NCBI GenBank assembly: GCA_958510875.1
Contig: OY294069.1
Location: forward strand, 2,294,001-2,358,000
DNA: 64,000 nt
Direction: 5' to 3'
DNA from: Endomychus coccineus
Lineage: Eukaryota > Arthropoda > Insecta > Coleoptera > Endomychidae
Shown: piece by piece, positions 33,346-43,794 of the stretch
How positions within the stretch are numbered: position 1 is the first letter of the stretch
Layout: every line of letters starts with the position of its first letter
Position numbers and translations under genes: made by a program
Notes under the pieces: model-generated
The model's input: only the letters and a program-made list of their open reading frames with translations
The model's database searches: none
What the model was told of the DNA's origin: nothing

Positions 33346-34865
33346 CAATAATGCCAGAGCCCAAACTTGACTGTTAAATTTCAATGGCGCAAGTCGAAAT
33401 TGGTGTCATGTCCATGAAGAATAGGGTACTGTTAAACCTTGATAATGGTATTATGAAAAAATAGAATAATTTTGAAAGATTTTTCCGCAGTTAAAAGCTA
33501 CGAACTAGACATCCATTGTGAACCTGATTTGTTGGAAGATCCTGTATATTCGTTCCACGGTAGTGTCGCTATTTTAATGAATTTCAAATTGGAACTGTTT
33601 ACCGAGTAAATTCCTTCGATTTTTTATCATATTCAATGACTTTTAATGTACCTCCGTCAATTTAGTAGGAAACAGTTAATGAATGCTATTTTTCAAATTC
33701 CTTCGACGCGTCAGATTATCGTTGAAAATTTCCCCGGATATAATTTGGTTAATGAGAAATAAATAACTGGTAAAGAAGTGACAAGTGTCCGACCGTAAGA
33801 ACGGCTTTGACATGAGTTAACGTCAGAACCAGTCACGGGTAATATATGGCCGTATTGTTGACAGTTACAAGTATAGGAAACTACGGAGATTTACAGCGGC
33901 AACGATACCGAGGTCCACTTCAACTGGAGAGATAACCGATACACATTTATTCCGATTGAAATTATCCGATCGCTTTGCCGCAATTAAAGATAGTAATTGA
34001 TATGAGTTATCCTAAACAGATGGAAATTATAAGCATTTAGAAACGTGAATAATCGTTTCGGTCGTTTTATCAAGATCGTCGAGGAGCTTGGACACATTAG
34101 AAGACATTCCACGATCATCGAATGTTTCCAAACTCAATATTACATTTAGCACCTTTTCCTCCTTCATTATGAATTGGTAGAAAATTATATTGAATCAACC
34201 GTTAGGGGACACATTTAGCACCTGAATGAATAACAAAGCCTTTGTCTCCAAGATTCCCAGATATGAGTCTTAATTAAGACTTATTAGTGTAAGAAAATTA
34301 TATCTAATTAAAGAGAAATACGTGACCAGCTGAGGTATACACGGTGTATCTAAGTAACACCGAAAAAAGGTAAGAGGAGATTCTCTGATGAAAATTAAGT
34401 GGGGCCTCTGATATACAATTTTTTGGGAAAAACCTCCCACGAAAAGATACGCCCCTCCAAAGAATTTAAAAAAATATCAATTTTCCTTTTTATCCTCCCT
34501 GTATATCAAGCTAAAGAAACGAGACTTAGTGAACATTATCTGTCAATAATACAACACATTTTGAAATTGTTTCAAACCTGAAGTATTTTCGTTTTTTCTT
34601 TTTGAAAAATATATCTGAAAAGCCCAATTCATCTACTAGCTTTTTGTTCCCTTAAAGATTCTTCGGAAAGTTCAGGATTCACGAGAAAAAATAAATGTAT
34701 TGTAATGCATTTTCAAAAAGCTGTTAACGCTAGATCTAGAGACCCGTTCTTTGTAATGGAATTCATGAGAACAATATTGAAAGCGGGATTGTGCAATGTC
34801 ATTTATTGTTCCTTTTTCTTAAGTTTCATGATTTTGTGGAGAAATTATTTAGTTGATAAACCGAA
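33346..34865. other. No gene recognised
   Basis: Open frames of up to 61 codons at 34399-34581 and 34705-34890 show no motif. No repeats or RNA genes recognised. Confidence 0.5.
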
Positions 34866-34868
34866 ATT

Positions 34869-35765
34869 ATGGGTAACTTTTCGAATTTAGGAATGGCAGA
34901 TATGCATTTTACATATGAGCGTGCTAACGGTAAAGCATTGGAAGCGCAAAGTACCCTGCACCAACGCCTGGGGGAACTTGGTAATTTTGAAAAGAGAAGT
35001 TATGACTGTGGCAGTACGCGAGAAGTTAGAACTGACGCTGTAGAATATGCCGTATTTGATTCAATTGAAGAATTCCCAGAAACTAGTACCAATAAAATAG
35101 CTCGTGTTATACATGCAAGCCACTCTGTAGTTTTCAGAATTTAAAAAAAACAACAGTTGTATCCCTATCATCTTCAATGGGTACAGACGTTACTGAATCA
35201 AGATTTTTTACCTCGTGTGGTTTTTTGTCAATAGCTTATTAATATGATCGGCCAAGCGCCACAGTTCTTGAGAAATATTTTATTTACTGACGGGGTGAAC
35301 TTCTCAAGAGATTATATTGGAAATTTTCATAACAATCACATTTGGGTTGAAGAAAATCCCTGTGGATTTTTAAATGAAATCATCAGTATCAATTTTCATT
35401 GAATGTGTGGCTCAGAATTATTGACGATAATCTAATTGGCCCCTATTTTCTTCCACTAAGATTAAATGGTGGCTCATATTGTCATCTTGAAGAATGACCT
35501 GTTCTTCTTGAAGCCGTTCTCATTCAACGTAGGCTCCACTTTTGTTGCTTGTGCCAGCCCATTTTAGTATACGTTCAAGAAGTCACTTGAATTAGGTCTA
35601 CGCCAATCGATGGATGAGTCAAAGAGGATCTGTAAACTGACCAGCCCGCTTACCTGACCTTAATCCTTTGGATTTTTGCATGTGGGGATATCTGAATTCT
35701 TTGGTCTATTCAAGCTCGAAGCTGTAATATATCGAGCGATCACTTTCAATGTTTTTTGCAGATTG
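34869..35765 (+). pseudogene. DUF4817/mariner-like transposase relic
   Basis: The first 91 residues are open: ADMHFTYERANGKALEAQ, then HQRLGELGNFEKRSYD and STREVRT with DSIEEFPETSTNKIAR, the DUF4817-type helix-turn-helix found in many insect transposon proteins. About 20 residues between KALEAQ and HQRLGE appear deleted. After a stop, broken frames continue: LYPYHLQWVQTLLNQDFLPR, ILFTDGVNFSRDYIGNFHN (first Asp of the DDE-type domain) and PARLPDLNPLDFCMWGYL (later Asp region) near 35645-35700. The domain order is that of complete relatives; the copy is full length but dead. Confidence 0.8.
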
Positions 35766-37880
35766 TATTGTCTATATTCGACATGTTTTTCGTTTTTTGT
35801 TAAATTGTTGTAACATTAATTTATTCATCGTCCCATGAAATTGGATTGCAATACATAACAACCAACTTTATACTATTCAGTTCTACATCCAATAATCTAT
35901 TGGTTATTGGATAGAAATATTTAGTCATTTTAATTAGGAATATGTTGACAACCGCTAGAAATTTGGTGTATTGAAAAGAAAAAATTGGAAATCCACAATT
36001 GAACAATAAGCGAGATGAATGACTTATGGAAGTGCAATAGTTGTAGGATCAACATATGTTCGAGATGAATGGTTTTGGAGAGTGAGTGTTGGTCTGGAGA
36101 ATGTGCTTCGTCATACCGGCTGCTACTGTTGAAGGTCCGATTCATAACTGAAATTGGTTCGAGGTGGATGTAAAATTATAAATTTACAGAGGATATGATG
36201 AGAGGGCGTTTTCTTAATGGCCTCTGTCACGCTGCATTTTTCAACATACATAATTTTAAACCGTGGAAGATTACCGAATTAATAACTTATTCATAGTAAC
36301 ACGATTCCCAGCATTTTGACATACAACGTGTACAGTTCAGTCCGTATTGTGTGTGTTGGCGAGTATTGTCAGCTGGAAGACTGTAACGAAATCCAAATGT
36401 ACATATCCGAATGGACGAAGCAAAAAATTTGAAAAAAAAACATCTAAAGAGCTCGGGTTCGACGTTACGGTAATTAAGAGGTTTCAGCGCGAAGAGAGAT
36501 ACACATAAATACGATTCGGATATCACGAACTGAATAAAGTTTCAAATATTTAAAAATTCGCCAGAAGTAGCAAATCACTTTTAGCGTTTGGGGTTTTTCA
36601 ACGAAATGAGAGGAATTTAGGATAAAACTGTTGTAGTTACCTACAATAGGTTTGAGAATAGATAATGGATATATTATAGTAGGAATAATTTCGAACGTCA
36701 CTCTGGCATCAGGCAGCAGGTGTCACTATGAACCATAGAGTGGTGAAATACATTATGTAGACCATTTAGATAAAATTTCAATGTAACATAGAGTATAATT
36801 TAACGTCTTTCATTAGCGGTTTCTAAATCATTTTCAATATATTTTATGTTCTTACAATCATTTAAATTTGACCCGCAGGTGAATTCGAAAGCTATTTTGC
36901 TATCAAACGTGATACATACACGTGATACATTGATCACTGCTTTTTTTTGCAATAGGTGAAGAAGGAGATTATTAGATGATTTTGATGTAGATTAGAACAT
37001 TATTCACTGTAACAGTGAAGAAATTACGGTAAAATAATTTAAATTTTTGGAAGTAACAATGGTTCATACTATTGCAGAATATGTTCGGTGTTTGATCTCG
37101 GATCATCTTCTTACCAAAATGAAATCGGGTAAATCAATCACGAGATGAAATATTCCGTGGAAATCTATGTGATACGAAGCAAAGCAAAACGGAATAACCA
37201 TCGTTCTTCAATTAATTTAATTGGAAAATCCAGTTTATTGAAACACATAACCTTATCCAATTAAACGTGAGCTTGTCGTGTAGTCTTTAATCAATGTCAT
37301 ATTAAAAAATTTATAGAAATATTCGAGAGGCAGTGCGGTTTTGTTGAAAGAAATATCCCGGTATAATATTACCATAAAAACAATAGACAACGCGGATGAT
37401 ATATAGACAGACTCAGATATTTCATAAATAACTCATAAAAAATGTATATAAATGTTCATGTTTCATCATCTCGGTTATTCTCAGATAGCTTCTTTGATAA
37501 ATATTAAATTCATATTTCCGGTATTCCAAGGCGACACAGACCCGAGTGTTTTTTACATGTACAGGTTGCCACAGCACAGACGAATATTTCGGCAGGGTTA
37601 TCTGTCAAATAGATAGAACGGATACGTTGTTGTGAAACAATGCAAACCTCAAGGTTCTTGTTCCCTTTTCTTCTCATACGAGATTATTTCATAATTTCAT
37701 TCAAATATTTTATACATACCTTTCCCATCACTAGACCCCTGATGTTCAATCTCGAGCAAGACTTGAAATTCTTGTGTCCCTTAATCGTTTAATAATCATG
37801 TTTAGTTTGCTCTCCGTATTATTGTAAGAATAGTTTGCCCTGTGAGGATTTTCGGAAAGGCTCCAGCCATCCAAGACAAG
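35766..37880. other. No gene recognised
   Basis: Two kilobases of AT-rich DNA with only short open frames lacking motifs. No arrays or terminal repeats recognised. Confidence 0.5.
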
Positions 37881-37884
37881 AAGA

Positions 37885-38930
37885 AAAAATAATCAATGTA
37901 TATAGTTGGTGTTGACGGTATTTCATCACTGATATTAAAAAACATCAGTAATTACATTGTCGAACCTCTCGCTGGTCTTATTGATTTATTGATTACTACA
38001 GGCGAATTTCCTTCAACTCTTAAAATCGCATCTGTTATATCTGCATACAAAAAATTGCAACTTGCTAGATTGCTTTATATCGTACTCAACAGCTCGAAAA
38101 ATAAGTGAGAAACTGAACGACGCTTCGCCAACTGAGTTTGAGATGAGTGCAGGGGTTTCCCAATGACCAGTGTTAGAGCCACTCATATGTGTGCTATTTG
38201 TCAATGATCTCCCAGATCATATAATTTTAGGATTGATAATGATGTTTGCAGATGATAGGTTATTAGCTATTTCAGCACGAACTTTTGAAGAGCTGAGCGT
38301 TATTGCAAATACGGTGGCTGTTCAGTTTCCCACTTCGTGTAAGGCGAATAGTCTAATACTGAACGAGGAAAAAACCGAAATTGTGAGCTTCTCTTTTTGT
38401 TCAAAATATGAGAATTTTAATTTTCTTATAAATAATGTTATCTTGAAGCCACATAAGTGTTGGAAATTTCTAGGCTTATATTAAGATAATACACTCTCAT
38501 GGTATGAACAGGATGAGCAAGTTCGCAAAAAATTAATAAAAGCTGCTATGCCATATCTCAATTAAAATCAATAATAGACCGAAAATGTCTCATAAATGTT
38601 TATTATGCTATGGTGTATTGTCCTCTTTCTAACATTGTGACTTTGTGGGGGAACTCGATAAGCCACCAGCGAGTTTTCGTCGCTCAAAAGCGAGTGATTA
38701 GACTAATGTTCAGTATGGGAAAAAGGGATTCCTGTCGACTTATTTTGTCTCAAACAAATAGATGACATTTTCCTGCATCATATCTATAAATGCTTATTAA
38801 CAATAAGAAATAATTTGGATAACTACAAAACAAATGCCAACTATGATTCTCACGAGACTAGGCAGAAGTTACCATTTGCCACCAAAATACATAATACTTG
38901 TAAATATGAAAATAGTATATTGTACAACAA
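37885..38930 (+). mobile_element. Jockey-like non-LTR copy, 5' part of interrupted element
   Basis: Plus strand: GVDGISSLILKNISNYIVEP (pre-RT), then a deletion, MSAGVSQ with LICVLFVNDLPDHI (VPQG and NDL region), MFADDRLLAISA (YADD as FADD), ANSLILNEEKTEIVSFSF and, after frameshifts, CLINVYYAMVYCPLSNIVTL and QKRVIRLMFSM. It ends with CKYENSILYNK exactly where the tyrosine-recombinase element begins. The missing C-terminus resumes at 40601. Confidence 0.85.
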
Positions 38931-38954
38931 GTGAGAAATATGTCGTTTTCTCAC
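38931..38954. repeat. Palindromic recombination-site-like sequence, left end
   Basis: Arms GTGAGAAA (38931-38938) and TTTCTCAC (38947-38954) are perfect complements around an 8-bp spacer TATGTCGT. Tyrosine recombinases typically bind inverted arms flanking a 6-8-bp crossover region. The site is the first sequence of the element after the Jockey DNA. Confidence 0.6.
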
Positions 38955-39057
38955 GAATTGTACATTGTACTTTTTCTACGGATGCGTTGTTTTCAAGTAT
39001 TGAAAATTAAAATACATATACAATAATACTTGTATGTCATTAACTCATTTTTATATT

Positions 39058-40226
39058 TTATTTAAAATAGTAATTAACAGTTATATTTGAACTATTTTGT
39101 AAAGTAACTCCTGGTAGGTTGTTTTGTTTCAACATGTTTTCGGTACTTGAAATATAAGCTGCGGTCGAAGTTGAAGTTGATGGGGAAACGTACTGAGCTT
39201 CCACAGCATTATTGTGTTCAGGTTCTAATGGCACTGGAGGCTGAATGGATTCTACTATACTTTTTGAAATTTCCATTTTGTTAGCTATGGAGTTGTCGAT
39301 ATAAGATTCAGCAACATTGCTGGATTTCCAACCCTCATGGCGTTTTAAAGTTAAAAGATCTGCCCCTGCATTAACTAAAATAGTCGCAGATGACCTTCGA
39401 AAACAGTGGCCAGTATATAATTCAGGGTTCGGTAATTGCAAAAATTTCGCTATTTCTTTCGCCATGGTGCCAAATTTATTTATCCCCACAGGCTGTTTCG
39501 TACATTTGCTATTTTTGTAATTTAAAAAAAAACGTGTTTCATTTGTGCATGGTCGAAGCTTCACATATTTTTTGTAAATTTGGTAGAATTCTCATGTGAC
39601 TGTGAAATTTCTAGGAACCTTGGTTATAGTATCGGGTAATTTTATCAAAAGGGCCGAATTAAGATCTTCCACGTCATCAATTTTTAATTTTCGAAGTTCA
39701 TCACAACGGTATGCCCCTGTAAGGCCAATAGCTGAAGCAAGCTGAAATCAAAACCAAACATTCATTTTCCGATAAACATTTAAAAATTTTCAATTCATAC
39801 CTTTATCAGCAAATACTTTTCATCAGGTGCATCTTTTAAAAATTGTTGAATTTCTTCAGAAGTTAATGTTTTTGACTGTTTTGGAACATATTTTTCAGAT
39901 TTGCGTTTTAAAAATGCACGTAGTTTTACGTATTTTGATATATCAACACAGTTTTTAATCATTAAGGTACTCCTTAGTATCGAGTACTGAGACCATAATG
40001 TTGATTTCAATCTTCTTGACAACTCTTCAAAATAAACTAACAGGGTATTTTCGGAACAAGAATTTATCTTGGCTTTCATTTTCCAGTCCATAAAGTTTCT
40101 GTAAGCGATTTCATATTCTTCTCTTGATGTGCTTGGTAGCAATTTATTGCAAACGTCTTTTGCTTTCTGAATAATGTCTGGAGGTGTATTTTCTGACTCT
40201 AAATCTTCGTATTCCATTATATTCAA
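39058..40226 (-). CDS. Tyrosine recombinase, Crypton-like, one intron, one in-frame stop
   Basis: Exon 1 runs 40226-39801 (142 codons from ATG, beginning MNIMEYEDLE). A 59-bp intron, 39800-39742, starts GTATGA and ends TTTCAG and keeps phase 0. Exon 2 runs 39741-39058. The product would be about 369 residues. Exon 1 is an alpha-helical N-terminal core-binding domain (NTLLVYFEELSRRLK). Exon 2 holds the catalytic domain: GAYRCDELR (box I Arg, residue about 154), TGHCFRRSSAT (HxxR), and GWKSSNVAESYI with the nucleophilic Tyr. A Ser/Thr-rich tail follows. TGA at 39592-39594 (codon 50 of exon 2) is the only lesion seen. It would cut and join DNA during element movement. Confidence 0.82.
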
Positions 40227-40461
40227 TATTTAATGAATCTGAACTGTTTATATTATAACAAATAACAATAAAACTATTTTCGTTGGGTAAGTTGACAGCA
40301 ATACCTATGCAGTGCTTCGGGTTTGTTGTTATAGAAACGCCAACAATGGGCTAGTTGGATATTGCACGCGAATCGTCGGCGTAGCGTTGTCAACGTGGAG
40401 AACGTGTCATATCAATCTGACATGTAACAATTCATGGCTGACTTGGGTTATCGTGAAAGCA

Positions 40462-40535
40462 GTGAGAAATTATTTCTCACTGTGCGAAATTATATCTCAC
40501 TGTATTGGCGGATATTTTTCTCACTGCGTGAGAAA
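40462..40535. repeat. Tandem palindromes at the 5' end of the recombinase element
   Basis: GTGAGAAATTATTTCTCAC (40462-40480) is a perfect palindrome about a single T. A slightly altered copy follows at 40482-40500, 20 bp later. A third, TTTCTCAC/GTGAGAAA about TGC, is at 40517-40535. The arms are those of the left-end palindrome. They lie upstream of the recombinase start, so they may serve as recombination sites, as operator sites, or as both. Confidence 0.6.
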
Positions 40536-40600
40536 TCTTTCGTTTTGAACGTATGAAAGCGATGAGAGAAGTGGCACATTGTATAGCATCCGTAGAAAAA

Positions 40601-40815
40601 GCCACTTCCTATATAGGCATCAAACTCTTTAATCATTTGCCCGAAAATTGTCAAAATTGTCTATATTTTATCAATGCTAGTTTTTGTACCTCATTGTAAC
40701 TTTATAATCTAACTTTATGATTGTAAAAGCTACTTTTCATTGTTCAATATGACGTATCCTATCCAATTATTCAAAGCCTTCTGGATAAATGAAATTTTCT
40801 ATTCTATTCTAAAAA
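40601..40815 (+). mobile_element. Jockey-like copy, C-terminus and 3' tail after the insertion
   Basis: Continues the frame left at 38930: KATSYIGIKLFNHLPENC (the conserved GxxLFNxLP block), to a stop about 20 codons on, then a 3' UTR ending with GATAAATGAAATTTTC and TATTCTATTCTA repeats near 40810, the typical Jockey-type tail. Confidence 0.82.
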
Positions 40816-40819
40816 AAAT

Positions 40820-40960
40820 AATTGTTCCTGACATTATCATATTAGCGATTGTGGGATTCGCCTTCCTGGAGAAGATGCATGATTATCAGATTCTTATTTC
40901 AAAATCATTGCTAGATCTTCATTCATTGCTCCAACTTGTCTCTATCTCACACTCAACGAA
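40820..40960 (-). mobile_element. Family A non-LTR fragment
   Basis: Minus-strand frames read NEDLAMILK and ASFSRKANPTIANMIM, the segment after YADD in family A (compare the plus copy near 60300-60420). It directly follows the Jockey tail, so it may be the site into which that element inserted. Confidence 0.65.
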
Positions 40961-41875
40961 CTTTGTAATTTTTCTTAACTCTTGATTTGTACTAGGATGG
41001 TACCTAGTGTCCCAGTATTTCACCACTCTATAGTGTATTGAATGTTATGAATCAGGCTGATCTAATAACTTAGCGATACTTTCTCATTCTATTTCTATTC
41101 ATCGACCACCTGCAATAATTGGAAAATATTTACTCTCCCCCTCCCAAATATTATGTTTTGCTCTATTAGGTATTTAATTCCAAATTCAATATTTTCCAAT
41201 CTGCTAAATATTCCTAGGCGGATACGTAATCTCAGTAATGTTCGAATGGATAAAATCACAATTTTCTTTCAAACAATCATGTTTCTTATCTGTACCTAAT
41301 TAGGGTCACATTATCCTGTGAATGTACACACATGAAAGACAAAGATGAAGTTTATATGTTGTTAAGGGAAGTTTCCGGCTACATTGAAGTGCTAGTGAAG
41401 GTGGTCCTAGTACCGTAGTCCGGAACTAAGAAAGGTAAATGTAATATAATCAGGGATTAAACAATACCTCCTCGGTTAAAATTATATTCAGTCATAGTTC
41501 GCGTCTCTTCCGATGCAGTTTAATTCGAATACAGACTAAATAAGTTGAGAAGTATATTCTGGTGTTGGAATACACGATTAATTGCTTGAGTGACCGAATA
41601 ATTGACATTTTTGTGGTGGTTAGAATAGTTTCGTTTGTCTTCTAGGCAGATATGTTATGGATTCATCTGGACCTTCTTTAGTGATAAGCAGAATTGCCAT
41701 TTACAAAGGAACATGATTATCAACTTCTTAAACAACATGAACATGAACAATCAACTCATTATTGAGGAGAGTATGTAAGGATATCCTTAAAAAGCTGATC
41801 TGAAAGGTATTGCAACCATAGCAAAGGGTGTTTTGACTTTACTATTAGCAAAACATTCTACAAGATTATAAATAA
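40961..41875. other. No gene recognised
   Basis: No coding motif, RNA gene or array recognised. Confidence 0.5.
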
Positions 41876-42000
41876 GAAGTAGCCGAAAGGTTCTCAGTAC
41901 TTTATAGTGGATAGTATTTTTAGTGGATAAGGGTGATTATTTCTTATTTATAGTGTTATAGTGTATCCACAGGAACACTTTTATAGTTTATTCCACAAGA
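41876..42000 (+). repeat. H2 block, truncated just inside the core
   Basis: Begins AAGTAGCCGAAAGGTTCTCA, so the 3' half of the hammerhead-like hairpin and the GAAA box survive but CTGATGA is gone. Then GTATTTTTAGTGGATAAGGG, ATTATTTCTTATTTATAG and a TATCCACAGGAACACTTTTA end. The most regular copy of the H2 tail. Confidence 0.65.
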
Positions 42001-42149
42001 TGTAGACTCAGGATATGAAGCTCTGACAGTAGTCGCAATATAGATCAAAATTTGCCGGAATCCAGTTTTTTTTTTGGGGCAAGATGGATTGAGATGCGGT
42101 TTTGTTTAAGACGTTCATTCGAAAATGCATCTGTGCATCCAAAGAACGC

Positions 42150-42560
42150 ATTTTGTTGAACCATTTTTTGAATCGATGAATATACTCCAAAATTAGGCCA
42201 ATTTTGTTAAACGGAAGTTTTTGGGGTCACTGAATACGAATATGATGTTTAAAAAAAGTTTCCAATGTACCTAGTGCACAGGATACCCTGGTGCACTACC
42301 GCAACTCAGGAAGACTGCTCCACTTACATGCAAAATGCATCCAAAATGTTTACACGGGTGCTTTCGAGGTCGCTGATCACGAAAACTACTTTTAAAACTT
42401 ACCTACGTCTACCTGGAGATCAGGACTTCCTGGAGTACTGCGCCACCCCTGGGACATTTATTCTAATTCATTGCTGAATACATCGAAAATGGTTACTCGG
42501 TGGTTTTTGAGGTCGCTGATCACGATTATGTCATTTGAAAATGTCCTTCGTATACAAGAC
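42150..42560. repeat. S143 tandem repeat
   Basis: GGTCAC/GGTCGC at the start of GGTCGCTGATCACGA recurs at 42225, 42368 and 42511, exactly 143 bp apart twice. Each unit continues with a CCTGGTGCACT/TTCCTGGAGTACT/GTCCTGAAGTACT segment. Related sequence lies inverted at 4080-4640 and weakly at 43400-43560. Confidence 0.8.
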
Positions 42561-43395
42561 GTCCTGAAGTACTACTTCTCTCTTCGGTATTCTCTTAAAT
42601 TTATTTCTAGGGCATTTTCGATTTCGATTTTTTAATATCACCGTCGAAGAATATGACGTTTATACATATAGAACAACACCAAAAGGAACATTGGCTGCAT
42701 TGCAGTCTTGCAAGTCTCTGACTGCATTAACGTGGAAGAACGAACACCCGATGTAACAGATGGAGTAGAAGAATAAGATATAACAGAGAATGAAAATGCA
42801 ACGGACAATAATACAATAGATTTGATTACATCAATAATATAACATATAATAATAATAATATGATGTTAATTAAAATAAATAAGTATAACATTTTAACATG
42901 TAACACTATTTAAATATTAATTTATTTATTAATATACTCCTTCATCTTCACTTACTTGAAATTTGATATATTTTAATATGGATATAATTCATTTTTATAT
43001 ATTATTGATTTGTCATATAAATTCGAAATCACTTCATTATTCTAAATTAATTATAAATAATATTAAATTTTACACATTTAATTCTCATTTCACGAGTATA
43101 AATTTTAGAATACATTTGATACTGCAGCGTGACCTTTTGTTTCATTGTTAGCGCCCACGAAAAAGCCATACTAAAGAGTTGGATCTAATTTGAAAAAATG
43201 TGGTTATCAGAGATATATTTATTCTATGAAAATTCATTTTAATAAAATGTAATAGAGCATTTTTTTTGTCTAACTACCACAAGACATTTTATTTTTCGAT
43301 AAACATGACCTGTTTCGACTCTTACATCATTATCACTTGATAAATAAAATCTCTTGGGGAAATGAGACAGAAAATTGTTTTATTTCATTTTATTT
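42561..43395. other. No gene; AT-rich
   Basis: Includes an AAT-rich run near 42845-42860. At 43295-43345 the minus strand has GATAATGATGTAAGAGTCG followed by AAACAGG, again the order of a hammerhead-like core without a clear fold. Confidence 0.45.
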
Positions 43396-43560
43396 AAATG
43401 TGGTAATGATTACCTAGTGCTTCAGGGCTTCCTAACCTCCAGGTACTCGGAGCGCACTTTTAAAACCATTTTCGATGCGGTCTACATTGAATTAGAAAAA
43501 ATGGCTCAGGTGTAAGTCCAGGAAGTCCTGACTTCCAGGTACATGTTCAAAATCGTTGCC
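43396..43560. repeat. Weak S143-related unit
   Basis: Contains CTTCAGGGCTTCCTAACC, CCAGGTACTCGGAGCGCACT and AGTCCTGACTTCCAGGTAC, similar to the CCTGGAGTACT segment of the S143 array about 0.9 kb upstream. Confidence 0.5.
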
Positions 43561-43790
43561 AGATCTCCATTAATTGTGGCAACCTGTCTCTGTTTCGCTA
43601 CTTTGACATAGTTGAGGCGGAAAACCATACGACGGAAGTTTCCCAAAAAGACCTTGGTGCCAGACTCGGTCAATTGCTTTGAAGATATCCAAAGCTAGTT
43701 CTAAAGATCTTCCATATTTTTCAATAGATTTCTGCCATACATGTGTTAAGTAAGCAAGCAAGTCACTAGTCTTAAGTGTAGAACAATATA
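43560..43790 (-). mobile_element. Family A non-LTR RT fragment
   Basis: Minus strand reads DLLAYLTHVWQKSIEKYG, ELALDIFKAIDRVWHQGLFG and KLPSYGFPPQLC, RT block 3 of family A (relatives have ALDISKAFDRVWH). It stops after PPQLC. It abuts the pogo-type transposase. Confidence 0.8.
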
Positions 43791-43794
43791 GTGA

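Larger units (their letters stand above)
38931..40600 (-). mobile_element. Tyrosine-recombinase (Crypton-like) element inserted in a Jockey copy
   Basis: About 1.67 kb containing one recombinase gene on the minus strand. Both ends carry palindromes built on GTGAGAAA/TTTCTCAC, and a 16-bp inverted repeat, CTTTTTCTACGGATGC, is at 38970-38985 and 40586-40601. The Jockey frame breaks at its left edge and resumes at its right edge without loss: removing the element leaves the reading frame intact, with no target duplication beyond one to three shared A/G bases. Lack of a long duplication fits tyrosine-recombinase integration. No RT of DIRS or Ngaro type lies inside, which favours a Crypton. Confidence 0.8.
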
